DNA from: JABWAN01 sp041918175
Lineage (GTDB): Bacteria; Zhuqueibacterota; Zhuqueibacteria; Zhuqueibacterales; Zhuqueibacteraceae
Length of the DNA stretch: 64,000 nucleotides
Assembly: GCA_041918175.1 (NCBI GenBank)
Contig: JAYRWE010000062.1
Coordinates: 124,001 to 188,000, forward strand
Reading direction: 5' to 3'
In this document: in pieces, positions 1 through 8,755 of the stretch
Layout of the letters: every line of letters starts with the position of its first letter
Position numbering within the stretch: the first letter of the stretch is position 1
Translations under genes and position numbers: made by a program
Notes under the pieces: generated by a model
The model's database searches: none
Told to the model about the DNA's origin: nothing
Seen by the model: only the letters and a program-made list of their open reading frames with translations

Positions 1-32
1 TGAATGCTATGAATCAATTCGTCGAGTGTCAT
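1..32 (-). CDS. 5' end of an unidentified protein, running off the left edge
   Basis: Reading leftwards, an ATG at 32-30 is preceded at normal spacing by GGAG (reverse strand of 39-42) and opens a frame beginning MTLDELIHSI before the window ends. Many small antitoxin-like or regulatory proteins begin in this style, but ten residues cannot identify a family. The gene lies downstream of the nSTAND gene on the same strand, about 190 bp away. Confidence 0.4.
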   Translation of the reverse strand, partial: MTLDELIHSI

Positions 33-220
33 ATCTATTCTCCAAAAGCAACTTTCTCGTTGTATGATCGTAAGGCGAGCGCAATATAGCCGACAAGGCG
101 TCGAAATGTAAGTCGACTTTCCACGGCCTGAATGACCATTAAAAATTTTCGCGTTCGCTCGCTCTGTAAAAGTAACAGCAAAAGAAAATAATCGAATGAC
201 TCAAATGGTCGAGATTGTCC

Positions 221-3200
221 TCAGCGCACCAAACGGACCACTCCTAATTGTGCCACATTGATATGAAAACAAACACCATTGTTGAAATCCGCTACCCACA
301 CTTCGCGAGACGAGAACTTCTCAGAAGTCCAAATAAACCATGGCACGCGCTCAAAAATTTTGTCGCTATACACGCTATACAAACCGCCCGATTGCCTTGG
401 CTCAATCAAAGACATAGCCTCTTCTAGCGTTGGTAATCGCCAGTCTTCATACCCCGCAAAGCTTTTGCGATTCATTTCTTTGACATATTCTTGGGCATCT
501 GCGAAAGCCAAAAACTCTCGCGCACTAGTTTGCTGCCAGCGTTTAGCCGTTGTTCGGTCATAAACCACTAGCCCCTTGCTTTCTAAAATGAAACTATTTT
601 TAATTCCTTTACCTTTGGGGTTACTCCAAATCAATGAATCAGCGCAATAAAAATCATTTTTCACGATCAAGGCTTTGACTTCTTCAGCAGAAAGAAATTT
701 TTCCGGCGGGGCATTAGGCTCTGCGGCTGGTTGAACTTCTTGCGCCGGCGCTTTCGCCACTTTCCATTTGCCCATGCTGATGGAGTTTTGCCAACCCGCC
801 ACATCTTGCAGACGAACGATGCCCTCTATCTCTTGCGCGCTTAAAATACTCGTGCTCGAAGTCGTGAACTCCGCAGTGCGCGCGTCATTTGCGAGCTTGC
901 CGGGCACGATTTCATCGGTCAAAGATGCGGCGCGTTGCATTTTCATATCCAAGCCATAGAGCACCAAAACTGCCGAGGCAGATTGCAACGGCTCCGAGGC
1001 TTGCGCTTCGATGCGCCATTCTTTGCCGCGCCATTCACCGCTCGGCATGCTTTGCCATGCTTCTTTTTCATTTTCCCGAAAAAAGATTTTGTGCGCGAGC
1101 AAACGCGGCGGCTCGCGGTCGATGCGTAACGGAAACGTTGTACTCACTTGGTTTCCCGTTTTTTCAATGGCTTTGATCGTTATTTCCATTTGCGCGCCAC
1201 GTGGCGGCACTTGCACTATGCCGGTGAAATAGCGTTGCTTTTCGTCGGCAGGTGTCTGCAGCTTCATCGGCTTATCATTCAAAAAGAGACTAACTTTCTG
1301 CAAAATTGGGTTATTTTCTAAGACGATCTCCGCTGATGTGGTTTTGCCCAAAGTATCTCCTTTCACAATGCCAAAGCGTGGCTGTCGTAGCTTGACCACC
1401 TCTTGTATAGTGTAATTCGCGAGTTGTCTAAAAATACGGGATATCCCTTCGAGTCTTTCTTGTTCTTGTAACCGATTTTGCCGTCTAGCCAAGTCTGCGC
1501 GAATGTCGGTAAATCGCACATTACCGACAAATTGGGCTTGCACAGAGTCTAGTAAGGCTTGCGCATTGGCCAAGGCCGAGGTGTCGGAAGCAGCATTCGA
1601 GACGAAAGTGTTATAACGCAATTCCACTTGCCGCAGTGCGCGTTGATAAAGCGAATCCGACAACGCGTCGTACATGGCCGTTTCGATTGGATATTCGATC
1701 TTGAACAGGAGCAGCAATGAGTCTGCGGCTGTGCGGCTGGTATTGGTCGCTAAAATATTTTGCTCCAATTGATCTTTGCGCCAACCAGCAAACTCATCAT
1801 GCAAGTTTTTGAGACTGCTGCTATCGGGTACGAACTCGCGCATGTTTCTAAGCCGGTCACGAAAATATCCGGCGCTCATTTTCCCTTCTTTCACTGCCTC
1901 GAACTCTGCTTGCAGCGTATCCATCGCAAAGAAGCCCTTCACGAACGGCACGCCCCAATAGATCACCGCGAACACAAGGCCGACAAACGTGAAAGACTTC
2001 AAGCCCGTCACCCATCTTTTGCGCAAGCCCCCCGCGGTTTGCAGCGAGGGCACGAGGCTGTCGTGGCTCAATTCATAAAACGATTCTTGCAAGCGCGGCT
2101 CGCGGCGCAAGAGGCGGCTGTCCACAAGCTGCTGCAAATCGTTTTCAGCCACGCCGATCTCGCGGATGATTTCATCTTCGTGGCGGCTGTTGCGGTTGCC
2201 GCCGGCAGTGATCAAGCGCTCTTCGCACAAACGACGCACCGCGAAGCGCGGGGAATGCATTGGCTGCACGCGGCGCACAACGCCGAGGCCGGTCAAACGT
2301 CGCGGGCCAGGGCCAACACGCAATCGAGGAAATTTTGCCAAGATGCTTCGATAATAACGCGAGAGCATATGGCGCATGCCCTTTTCCCCGCCGAGGTCTG
2401 CCACGCTGATTTCGTGTTTGCCCGCGGCGCGCATTTGTTCTTCAAGCTGGCGACAGAGCACTTGCAATTGCGGCGGCCCCACAAGCTCTTCGCTGCCGCC
2501 CAAACGCCAGCTTTGCGCGGTGAGAAATTCGAGCATGGCCTCCACGGCCTCGGGCGCAATGCTGAAAGCCGCTTCGCCCAAAACCGTTTGCTGCGGCGGA
2601 TGCGTGATGGCCTCGCGCGCTTGTTCAATCGAGAGCGAGGGCAAACGATAGCGACTGCCGAACACTTTGGGAATGCGGCTGCTGAGGCGATCCAACAGCG
2701 CAAGATAATCTTCGCGCAACGAAAGCAGAATGCGCACCGGCGGCGCAACCGTGGCATAGAGCAATTTTTCCAGCTCGCGCGCCTCCGCGCTTTCGGGCGG
2801 CAATATGCGCAATTGCGCGCGATAGGTTTCGCGCAACTCTTCGGGGATGCGGCCGCGCACCAAATCCGCAAATTGGCGAATGAACTCTTCCTGTTCCTCG
2901 GGCCGTCCGGCCATAAGCGTGAACAGCTCTTCGAACTGATCGAGAATGAGCACGATGGGCTTGAGCTTGTTCTCCGCGCTCGGCCGCAATGCCATAAACG
3001 TTTCCCAGAGCGTGGGCTTTTGCCAATGTTCGGGCAGCGGCACGCGGTTCGTTTGCGCCTCTTGCGCAAGGTCTTGATAGAGCGCATCAAGCGGAGTTTG
3101 TTTCGCGGCGACATTGAACACGCGCGCGCGCACGGGCAAATAGCCCAATTCGCGCAAGGCCTTTTTCAAACCGGCATTGATGAGCGAGGTTTTGCCCTCG

Positions 3201-3367
3201 CCGGATTTGCCGAAGAGCACGGTGAGATCTTCCGCGAGAATTCTCTGCGCGAGTTGCTCGATCTCCTGCTCGCGACCGAAGAAGAGCTTGCGATCGATCT
3301 CGTTGTCTTCGAAATAGTGCAGGCCGGGAAAGGCCCAAAACTGAGGTGTGTCGGTTCGTTTGGACAT
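221..3367 (-). CDS. Transmembrane nSTAND1-type NTPase with C-terminal DUF1566 domain
   Basis: 1048 aa. The N-terminus carries the nSTAND1 signature: FPGL..FE at 13-20, FFGRE at 29-33, Walker A GKSGEGKT at 53-60 and Walker B LILDQFEE near 140-147, followed by a winged-helix region to about 440. One strong membrane helix lies at about 459-480. The ~570 residues after it are predicted to be outside the cytoplasm: helical, then Ig-like, then a DUF1566 (Lcl-type) domain from about 920 with the WRLPTLEEA motif. STAND NTPases are ATP-driven switches used in signalling and antiviral sensing; here a cytosolic switch seems joined to an outer sensor. The next gene upstream on the same strand is a SIR2-like protein 281 bp away, so an effector/sensor pair is possible but unproven. 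ATG start at 3367; Shine-Dalgarno weak. Confidence 0.85.
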   Translation of the reverse strand: MSKRTDTPQFWAFPGLHYFEDNEIDRKLFFGREQEIEQLAQRILAEDLTVLFGKSGEGKTSLINAGLKKALRELGYLPVRARVFNVAAKQTPLDALYQDLAQEAQTNRVPLPEHWQKPTLWETFMALRPSAENKLKPIVLILDQFEELFTLMAGRPEEQEEFIRQFADLVRGRIPEELRETYRAQLRILPPESAEARELEKLLYATVAPPVRILLSLREDYLALLDRLSSRIPKVFGSRYRLPSLSIEQAREAITHPPQQTVLGEAAFSIAPEAVEAMLEFLTAQSWRLGGSEELVGPPQLQVLCRQLEEQMRAAGKHEISVADLGGEKGMRHMLSRYYRSILAKFPRLRVGPGPRRLTGLGVVRRVQPMHSPRFAVRRLCEERLITAGGNRNSRHEDEIIREIGVAENDLQQLVDSRLLRREPRLQESFYELSHDSLVPSLQTAGGLRKRWVTGLKSFTFVGLVFAVIYWGVPFVKGFFAMDTLQAEFEAVKEGKMSAGYFRDRLRNMREFVPDSSSLKNLHDEFAGWRKDQLEQNILATNTSRTAADSLLLLFKIEYPIETAMYDALSDSLYQRALRQVELRYNTFVSNAASDTSALANAQALLDSVQAQFVGNVRFTDIRADLARRQNRLQEQERLEGISRIFRQLANYTIQEVVKLRQPRFGIVKGDTLGKTTSAEIVLENNPILQKVSLFLNDKPMKLQTPADEKQRYFTGIVQVPPRGAQMEITIKAIEKTGNQVSTTFPLRIDREPPRLLAHKIFFRENEKEAWQSMPSGEWRGKEWRIEAQASEPLQSASAVLVLYGLDMKMQRAASLTDEIVPGKLANDARTAEFTTSSTSILSAQEIEGIVRLQDVAGWQNSISMGKWKVAKAPAQEVQPAAEPNAPPEKFLSAEEVKALIVKNDFYCADSLIWSNPKGKGIKNSFILESKGLVVYDRTTAKRWQQTSAREFLAFADAQEYVKEMNRKSFAGYEDWRLPTLEEAMSLIEPRQSGGLYSVYSDKIFERVPWFIWTSEKFSSREVWVADFNNGVCFHINVAQLGVVRLVR

Positions 3368-3410
3368 GGGTTATCGTGAAGTTCTGGGTAAGTCGGAGCA
3401 ATGACCTAAA

Positions 3411-3580
3411 GCAAAAGCTTAAGACAGAAAAATGTAGGGCAGAAAAATAAAACCTGGGTTCGGGTTATTGCAGTTGATGCCATACCATAAGAAAACAACG
3501 AACATTTTTTCTGCCGGCAAAACGCTTTGATGATGCGCATTCAACTTCACTCGAGAATCTAAGCTTTATCTTTCTGTCTT
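3411..3580 (+). repeat. MITE-like repeat family R2, copy 1
   Basis: The region holds AAGACAGAAAAATG, then GGGCAGAAAAATAA, and ends with ATCTTTCTGTCTTA, so the ends are inverted copies of one motif. The inside (CAGTTGATGCC...AAAACAACG) matches the copy at 20570-20694 in reverse orientation. It fills the gap between the SIR2-like and nSTAND genes. Confidence 0.75.
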
Positions 3581-3648
3581 ACGCTGATATTTTTAGGGCA
3601 GTGCTGCGGCTCAGGCCCTACTTAACTTTGTGGTACTCGTGCCGTTGG

Positions 3649-4521
3649 TTATTGTTGGCCTTCGCGATAGCGGCGATCCAGCTCGCGCAAGAAGGCGAGC
3701 GCATCGCAATTATAAACCGAGACGCTGTTGCGCTGCCAATACATCACCGTGCTTTCCCATTCTTGCGCCGCTCTTTGCGCCGCGGCATTATCATTCTCCG
3801 CGAGCAAGTGGCGCTGCACCGCAAACCAGCGCGTGTCGTCCTTCTTGCGAAAATAACGCAGCAGCACGCGAATGTTCCAATCTTTGAGGCCATAGCCGAG
3901 GAAGAGAATGCTGTAGCGCTCGAAGAGGTTGGTGATGAAGTTCGGCACTTTCGGGCCTTCGATGAGGCTGATGAGAAAGTCGATATAGTTGTCTTCGGTG
4001 ATGACCATGGAGTCGAGGTCTTCGAGCGAGCCGTGCAGTTTGTAAACGAGCGGCGTTTTGCTGTTCGGATTTTTTTGAATCTGCTCTTGATCGCCGCGGC
4101 GTTTGTAAACGGATTTCGCCGGGTCTTTGCCTTTCATCACAAACGCGCGCTCCATCAAGTTGTCATAGTTGGTGGTGAGCACGACTTCGAGCGGCCAACC
4201 CGCGAGGAGATGGTGGACTTCGCCGGGCTGCACTTCGTCGCGACTGAGTTTTTCATTGATGGTTTCGCGCAGCGGCAGCTCGCCGAGTTTGATGGCGTAA
4301 TATTGCGCGACACGCAGCAGGTCTTTGGCGTCGTTGCCGGGATAGTTGCACTCGCCGGCCAATTCTTCGGAAAGTTTGCTGCCGCTGGGCAGACCCGCGT
4401 AACCGTTCCCGCCGAGCGAAGCGCCCGCGCCCAAGAACGGCACCAATTTGCCGCGTTTGAGATTGTGGAGAAGAGCTTGCCAATCGAGATTGGGAGGGAA
4501 AGCTTGGGAAGTAGGAGGCAT
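3649..4521 (-). CDS. SIR2-like domain protein (predicted NAD hydrolase/deacylase fold)
   Basis: 290 aa from the ATG at 4521. SIR2-family motifs: VPFLGAGAS at 27-35 (nucleotide-binding loop), TTNYD at 116-120 and KLHGSLED at 161-168, the last carrying the likely catalytic His163; FLGYGLKDWN follows near 210. No membrane segment is visible. In bacterial immunity, SIR2-like domains often degrade NAD once activated by a partner such as a STAND NTPase. The downstream same-strand gene is an nSTAND1 NTPase, which fits a two-gene system, though the 281-bp gap with a repeat argues against tight coupling. The frame extends upstream to GTG 4539 or TTG 4542; none of the three starts has a clear Shine-Dalgarno, and ATG was preferred. 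Confidence 0.85.
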   Translation of the reverse strand: MPPTSQAFPPNLDWQALLHNLKRGKLVPFLGAGASLGGNGYAGLPSGSKLSEELAGECNYPGNDAKDLLRVAQYYAIKLGELPLRETINEKLSRDEVQPGEVHHLLAGWPLEVVLTTNYDNLMERAFVMKGKDPAKSVYKRRGDQEQIQKNPNSKTPLVYKLHGSLEDLDSMVITEDNYIDFLISLIEGPKVPNFITNLFERYSILFLGYGLKDWNIRVLLRYFRKKDDTRWFAVQRHLLAENDNAAAQRAAQEWESTVMYWQRNSVSVYNCDALAFLRELDRRYREGQQ

Positions 4522-4674
4522 GAGCGGCTCGGTTTTCACCAACGCAAAAATTTTATTGATGCCGTGAATATGTCAAGCAAGCGGACGCGATGCAAGGCTA
4601 TTTTATGATGGTCATTTTTTTATGAGGGCGAAAAGAACTTTCAAATCGTTCTTTACTTCTTTATGATACCGAGC

Positions 4675-4708
4675 AACACCCCCCTAACCCCCCTCAAGGG
4701 GGGAATTT
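4675..4708. repeat. G/C palindrome repeat family R1, copy 1 (single arm)
   Basis: AACACCCCCCTAACCCCCCT followed by CAAGGGGGGAATTT. The core CCCCCCTCAAGGGGGG is a near-perfect palindrome that could form a hairpin. It lies just downstream of the sigma-54 regulator gene and is one of at least eight loci of this family in the window. Confidence 0.85.
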
Positions 4709-4725
4709 CTTGTTTCACCAATCCA

Positions 4726-6672
4726 TCACTCCGGTTGCGCTTGATACTCTTTCAACTTGCGCCACAGCGTGGTGCGGCCGATGCCGAGGACGCGCGCGGC
4801 TTCGTCGTAATTGTTGCCGCAGTGCTCGACCGTTTCGAGAATGTAGCGCTGCTCCATTTCTTTGAGCGTGGGGCGCGTGCTGTTTGAGGTTATTGGCGCA
4901 CGCTGCGCGCGCAGGTTGTCGGGCAATTCGGTCGCGCTAATTTCGTGATCGAGCGACAACGCAACCGCGCGTTCGAGTGCGTTTTCTAGCTCGCGCACAT
5001 TGCCAGGCCAGGCGTAGTTGCGCAATTTGTGGATGGCTTCTTTTGAGAGCGCAGCCACGGGCTTGCGCATGCGCGCGGCGTATTTGCGCAGAAAGTGTTG
5101 CGCGAGCACGAGGATGTCCTCGGCGCGCTCGCGCAGCGGCGGCAAATCGAGGCGGATCACGTTCAGGCGATAATACAAATCGCTGCGAAATTTTCCTTCC
5201 GCCACCATCTCTTCCAAATCGCGATTGGTGGCGGCGATGACACGCACGTCGATCTGCACGTTCGCGTTGCCGCCGACTTTGCGAATGACATTGTCTTGCA
5301 AGAAGCGCAGCAGTTTCACTTGCAATGGCTGCGGCAGTTCGCCGATCTCATCGAGAAAGATCGTGCCCATGTGGGCTTCTTCGAACAGGCCTTTCTTGTT
5401 GGAGATGGCGCCCGTAAACGCGCCGCGCACGTGGCCGAACAATTCACTCTCCAACAAACTTTCGGGAATCGCGCCGCAATTGACCACAACGAAGGAGCGG
5501 CGACTGCGGCCGCTCGCTTCATGCACGGCCGCGGCAACAAGCTCTTTGCCCGTGCCGCTCTCGCCTTGAATCAACACCGTGATGTCCGTGCGCGCAATGC
5601 GTGCGATCATTTCAAACAGGGCTTGCATCTGCGCGCTGCTGCCCACCATTCTGTTGAAATGAAAACGCTCCTCGGAAGCAAGCCATTGGCGAAAACTTTC
5701 CGTTTCATGTTCAATCCACGCCGCGATTTTATTCTCCGTCTGCTCGCGCAGTGAAGCCTCTTGCGCGATGAGCTTGCTCAAATCTTCGCGCGCAAAGAAA
5801 AAGAGATTGTACATCTTCTTAAACTCCGCGGAAGGAGCAGAGCCTGCGGTGAAGTCGGCAAGCAGCAGCGGCGCGCGCTTACGCTTGGCCATAAGTTTTT
5901 GAATGAACCGCGCGTCGGTAAATTGCGGATGTAATGCTTCGAAGATGAGAATCAAATCCGCCAACGGGGCAACACTCGATTCACTCGCGGTTTCAAGCAG
6001 CACACTGTTGAGATAATCTTCGGCTTGCGCCGTTTTGTTGCACAAGAGCAGGCCGGCAATATCTGCTTCGCGCAGCGCTTGTGCCGTGCGCGTGGCTTCC
6101 ATGTTGTTGCCGAGAATGAGTGCGGAGCGGTTTTTTAATCCGCCAAAAATTTTTCCGGCAACTTCAATGAGCGTGGTCGCGAGCGAAGTGCTTGTCGAGA
6201 AGAAGTCGGTTTCCAAGCGCACTTTTTCCGTGAGCCACAGCGCGCGTTCGTAAAGTCGATTGATCTGCTCGCCGAGCAACGCCTGTTTTTGCGCCGCCAG
6301 ATGCGCTTCACGAAATGCTTTGGCATGTTGTTCGTCACGCGAACCCTCCGGCAACCAGCCGAGGGCGGAACGGAAATAATGCGTGAGCGCAGCTTTATCT
6401 GTCTGCGTTTCGCATTTCATGTTTTGGGAAACGAGCGCACGGTCAATTTCTGCAAGCCATGCGAGAATGGGTTGCGTTTCATCGACATAAACACCGTTGC
6501 GGGGAAAAGAGGGCGAGGCGTCGGCAAGATAAAGCTCGATAGAACGCGGACCGACGAGGCACAATAATTCCGCCACGCCGAGTTGTTCGCGCAAACGCAT
6601 GAGAGGCTGCACTTCAAATTCGAGAGGCGAGGAATTTGTAGCGCGCGAGATAGAGTAAACGCGGAAGGGCAT
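4726..6672 (-). CDS. Sigma-54-dependent activator with a degenerate glutamyl-tRNA reductase-like N-terminal module
   Basis: 648 aa. Residues ~340-575 are a canonical sigma-54 AAA+ domain: Walker A GESGTGKE 370-377, GAFTGA 417-422, Walker B TIFLDEIGE 437-445; a Fis-type helix-turn-helix ends the protein. The first ~335 residues are not a receiver, GAF or PAS domain. In order they resemble glutamyl-tRNA reductase: EVQPLMRLREQLGV...IELY (19-48), helical KVRLETDFFSTSTSLA (150-165), KIFGGLKNRSALILGNN (174-190) like the NAD(P)-binding start, CNKTAQAEDY (211-220) like NRT, and a long helix 293-331 ending in FRQWL like the dimerisation spine. The catalytic Cys of the STCNRTE motif aligns with Pro42 and the Rossmann glycines are eroded, so enzyme activity is unlikely. 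Two bases separate it from the CcsA/HemX-like gene. ATG 6672 is preferred over TTG 6678. Confidence 0.9.
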   Translation of the reverse strand: MPFRVYSISRATNSSPLEFEVQPLMRLREQLGVAELLCLVGPRSIELYLADASPSFPRNGVYVDETQPILAWLAEIDRALVSQNMKCETQTDKAALTHYFRSALGWLPEGSRDEQHAKAFREAHLAAQKQALLGEQINRLYERALWLTEKVRLETDFFSTSTSLATTLIEVAGKIFGGLKNRSALILGNNMEATRTAQALREADIAGLLLCNKTAQAEDYLNSVLLETASESSVAPLADLILIFEALHPQFTDARFIQKLMAKRKRAPLLLADFTAGSAPSAEFKKMYNLFFFAREDLSKLIAQEASLREQTENKIAAWIEHETESFRQWLASEERFHFNRMVGSSAQMQALFEMIARIARTDITVLIQGESGTGKELVAAAVHEASGRSRRSFVVVNCGAIPESLLESELFGHVRGAFTGAISNKKGLFEEAHMGTIFLDEIGELPQPLQVKLLRFLQDNVIRKVGGNANVQIDVRVIAATNRDLEEMVAEGKFRSDLYYRLNVIRLDLPPLRERAEDILVLAQHFLRKYAARMRKPVAALSKEAIHKLRNYAWPGNVRELENALERAVALSLDHEISATELPDNLRAQRAPITSNSTRPTLKEMEQRYILETVEHCGNNYDEAARVLGIGRTTLWRKLKEYQAQPE

Positions 6673-6674
6673 GA

Positions 6675-7499
6675 TCAACGAAAGTGATGAACTTCAGAGA
6701 GTGCGAGCGAGACAATGAGAAAGGAGAAAAGCAGCGAGCCGAAGCCGAGCAGTGAAACGAACGCCGCGCGCTTGCCTTGCCAGCCAAGTTTGATTCGGCC
6801 CAAAAGATGGAAAAAGTAAATGAGCCAGGTCAAGCCCACAGCTACGAACTTGGCATCCCATTTAAAAAATTGCTCGGCGATTTTTGCGCCTTCATAAATG
6901 CCGAGCGCCACGCCGAGCGTAAGAAAGAGCAGGCCGATGTTGACGCCGCGATTGCTGAGCAGATCAAAGAACGCGAGCGAGGGGAGACGGCGATAGAACA
7001 AGCCCGTGCTCTTCTGTTGAATTTCGCGCGAGAGCAAAAGATAGAGTAGGCTCGCGATGAAGGAAATCGCAAACGCGGAATAGGAGAAGAGCAGAATGAC
7101 GACGTGAATTTCAAAAACCAGTTCATGCATCAAAATGGGCGGCAGTGCGCGATTGAGATCGAGAAAGAGATTGGAGAGCGTGTGCAACACGATGATGATG
7201 GGCAGAATGAAAAGCCCGAGCGAGGTTTCGTGCAGGCGCCATTCCAAGCTGAGATAGGCCACGCTGAAGAACCACGCGCACGCGGTCAGCGTTTCAAACA
7301 CGCTCGTCACCGGCAAGCGGCCAATTGTGAAGCCGAGCAGAATGAGATAGCCGAGATGCAGCGCCATAGCCGCGGCCGCGATTTGCCACGAGCGTTTGCG
7401 ACCGTCGTCATTGCCCGCGCGAAAGGCTTTGACGTAATGCGCCAATGCGAGGCCGTAGGCGAGGGTGACGAGCCATTGGGCGAGAGGGATCATATTCAT
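6675..7499 (-). CDS. CcsA/HemX-family cytochrome c assembly membrane protein
   Basis: 274 aa with about eight predicted membrane helices. The C-terminal part keeps the family pattern KWDAKFVAVGLTWLIYFFHL...GWQGKRAAFVSLLGF (about 210-255), but the tryptophan-rich heme motif of true CcsA is reduced to a single WD, closer to HemX-type members. CcsA proteins handle heme for cytochrome c maturation; HemX-type proteins are often encoded beside hemA (glutamyl-tRNA reductase) and affect its level. Here the neighbour in the hemA position is the sigma-54 regulator with the pseudo-GluTR module, two bases downstream, so the two are almost certainly cotranscribed. Start ATG 7499; a second ATG at codon 3 is possible. 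Confidence 0.85.
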   Translation of the reverse strand: MNMIPLAQWLVTLAYGLALAHYVKAFRAGNDDGRKRSWQIAAAAMALHLGYLILLGFTIGRLPVTSVFETLTACAWFFSVAYLSLEWRLHETSLGLFILPIIIVLHTLSNLFLDLNRALPPILMHELVFEIHVVILLFSYSAFAISFIASLLYLLLSREIQQKSTGLFYRRLPSLAFFDLLSNRGVNIGLLFLTLGVALGIYEGAKIAEQFFKWDAKFVAVGLTWLIYFFHLLGRIKLGWQGKRAAFVSLLGFGSLLFSFLIVSLALSEVHHFR

Positions 7500-7510
7500 T
7501 CACATTGCTT

Positions 7511-7767
7511 GTCATTCAGAAAGAATCTTTTTCAGCGCTGGAATTGGCGCTCAGAACGCGCGTAAAATTACGCGAAAAACCCAAACTTGCAAGCAGTTCT
7601 TCCGGCAAATAAAAAAGCCAGCCGGTCTATCGACAAGCTGGCTTCATTTCGATACGAAGCTTTGGCTTCATTGCAACCTGTCATGCAGGAGGAGTCTTTC
7701 TACTTGCTCGGCACACACTCCAATTCAGTTTCGTGCTCAGTGCTCAAAAGGATTCTTACTGAATGAC
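7511..7767. repeat. Inverted repeat family R4 flanking an intergenic region
   Basis: GTCATTCAGAAAGAATC at the left end and GATTCTTACTGAATGAC at the right end form an imperfect inverted pair around ~220 bp that includes the terminator at 7606-7643. The same arms occur as a compact palindrome at 30322-30390, and a diverged form lies at 35064-35152. Confidence 0.6.
7606..7643 (-). terminator. Rho-independent terminator of the PEGA lipoprotein gene
   Basis: On the minus strand, AGCCAGC pairs with GCTGGCT (7637-7643 with 7616-7622) around a 14-nt loop and is followed by TTTTTTATTT. It lies 137 bp past the stop of the lipoprotein gene and before the ccsA-like gene. Confidence 0.75.
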
Positions 7768-7780
7768 AGCAGAGGGAGTT

Positions 7781-8755
7781 TCATTCCTGCTCTTTCTCCT
7801 CCGTCGGCTCGAGCTTCATTAAAAGCTGCACGAGCGTTTCGCGTTGCAGGTCGCTCGCATCCAAAACTTTGACGACTTCGCTATAGCCTTTGCGCGCGAT
7901 TTGAATGACGTGGTTTTGATCTTTGGTCACGGCAATCTTGATCGGCGACTGGCCATAGAAACGATCATCCACAATCACATCCGCGCCGGAGGGGCTGGTG
8001 TTGATTTGGAGCACGGTGAGTTCATCCGGCTCGGGCGTGAGATTCGGCTGACGTACTTCGGGAACAGGCACAGGCTGCGGCGTGCGTTCAACGCGCGGCT
8101 GTGCTTCGCGGCGCGGCGCGATGATGACGCCGTCGCGTGTTTGCGGAATGGGCGCGGGTTGAATGACGATTGGCCGCTCTTGCGGCGCGGTGTCAATCGG
8201 TGCGATGCGCTCGACCGGTGCTTCGGCATACATCTTTTCATAGCTCAAGCGAAAGCGTTGTTGCCTTCCCACGGGCCGGCCGCGCTCATCTTTGTTGACC
8301 GCTGCGGTGAGCACAGTGCGCGTGTCCGGCATGATCTTCACCGGCTCATCGGTTTTGATTTCGTAGACTTGCTCGCGCCAAAAGCCGACAACGTGATACT
8401 CGGCTTTGATTTCATACAGGCCGTGCTGCAAACGCATGGGGTATGAGTAACTCGCGGAAATGTTGTTGACTCTTTCGGAGGGCGCAATCTCGCGGCCGTT
8501 GATGAAGAGCACGACGTAATTGCGATAGCTCTTGCCCGCGTCGGCGACATTGTCAATTTTGATTAAAAGATTCTCCGGCAGATTGCGCAGCTCGCGTTCG
8601 GGAAGTTGCTGCTTGGGTTTGATCTCGCCATAAGCGCGGTCGGTCGTCATTTGTCCGCCGCATGCGGCAAGGCTGAGTGTGATGAGCAGAAGCGCAAGAA
8701 TTTGAAGCGGGCGGCGAGCACAACGAGACGCTGAGAAACGCAAACACTCGAGCAT
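7781..8755 (-). CDS. PEGA-domain lipoprotein
   Basis: 324 aa from ATG 8755, chosen because GGAGGA sits just upstream and because it gives a proper lipoprotein signal: Arg-rich start, hydrophobic ILALLLITLSLAAC with the lipobox LAAC and Cys at about 31. The mature protein has an Ig-like or beta-rich part (about 60-170), a Pro/Arg-rich linker (about 175-240), then a PEGA domain at about 250-315 (INTSPSGADVIVDDRFYGQSP). PEGA domains are beta-sandwich modules of surface and periplasmic proteins without enzymatic activity. The protein is expected to be anchored to a membrane by lipid. It is transcribed alone, with its own terminator, and divergently from the Rpn-type nuclease gene. Confidence 0.85.
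   Translation of the reverse strand: MLECLRFSASRCARRPLQILALLLITLSLAACGGQMTTDRAYGEIKPKQQLPERELRNLPENLLIKIDNVADAGKSYRNYVVLFINGREIAPSERVNNISASYSYPMRLQHGLYEIKAEYHVVGFWREQVYEIKTDEPVKIMPDTRTVLTAAVNKDERGRPVGRQQRFRLSYEKMYAEAPVERIAPIDTAPQERPIVIQPAPIPQTRDGVIIAPRREAQPRVERTPQPVPVPEVRQPNLTPEPDELTVLQINTSPSGADVIVDDRFYGQSPIKIAVTKDQNHVIQIARKGYSEVVKVLDASDLQRETLVQLLMKLEPTEEKEQE

Noticed and set aside
1760..3379. A long plus-strand open frame of 539 codons opposite the nSTAND gene
   Set aside because: Composition is His/Arg/Ala-rich without any domain, and the minus strand there carries clear STAND motifs. It is a mirror of the coding strand's codon bias.
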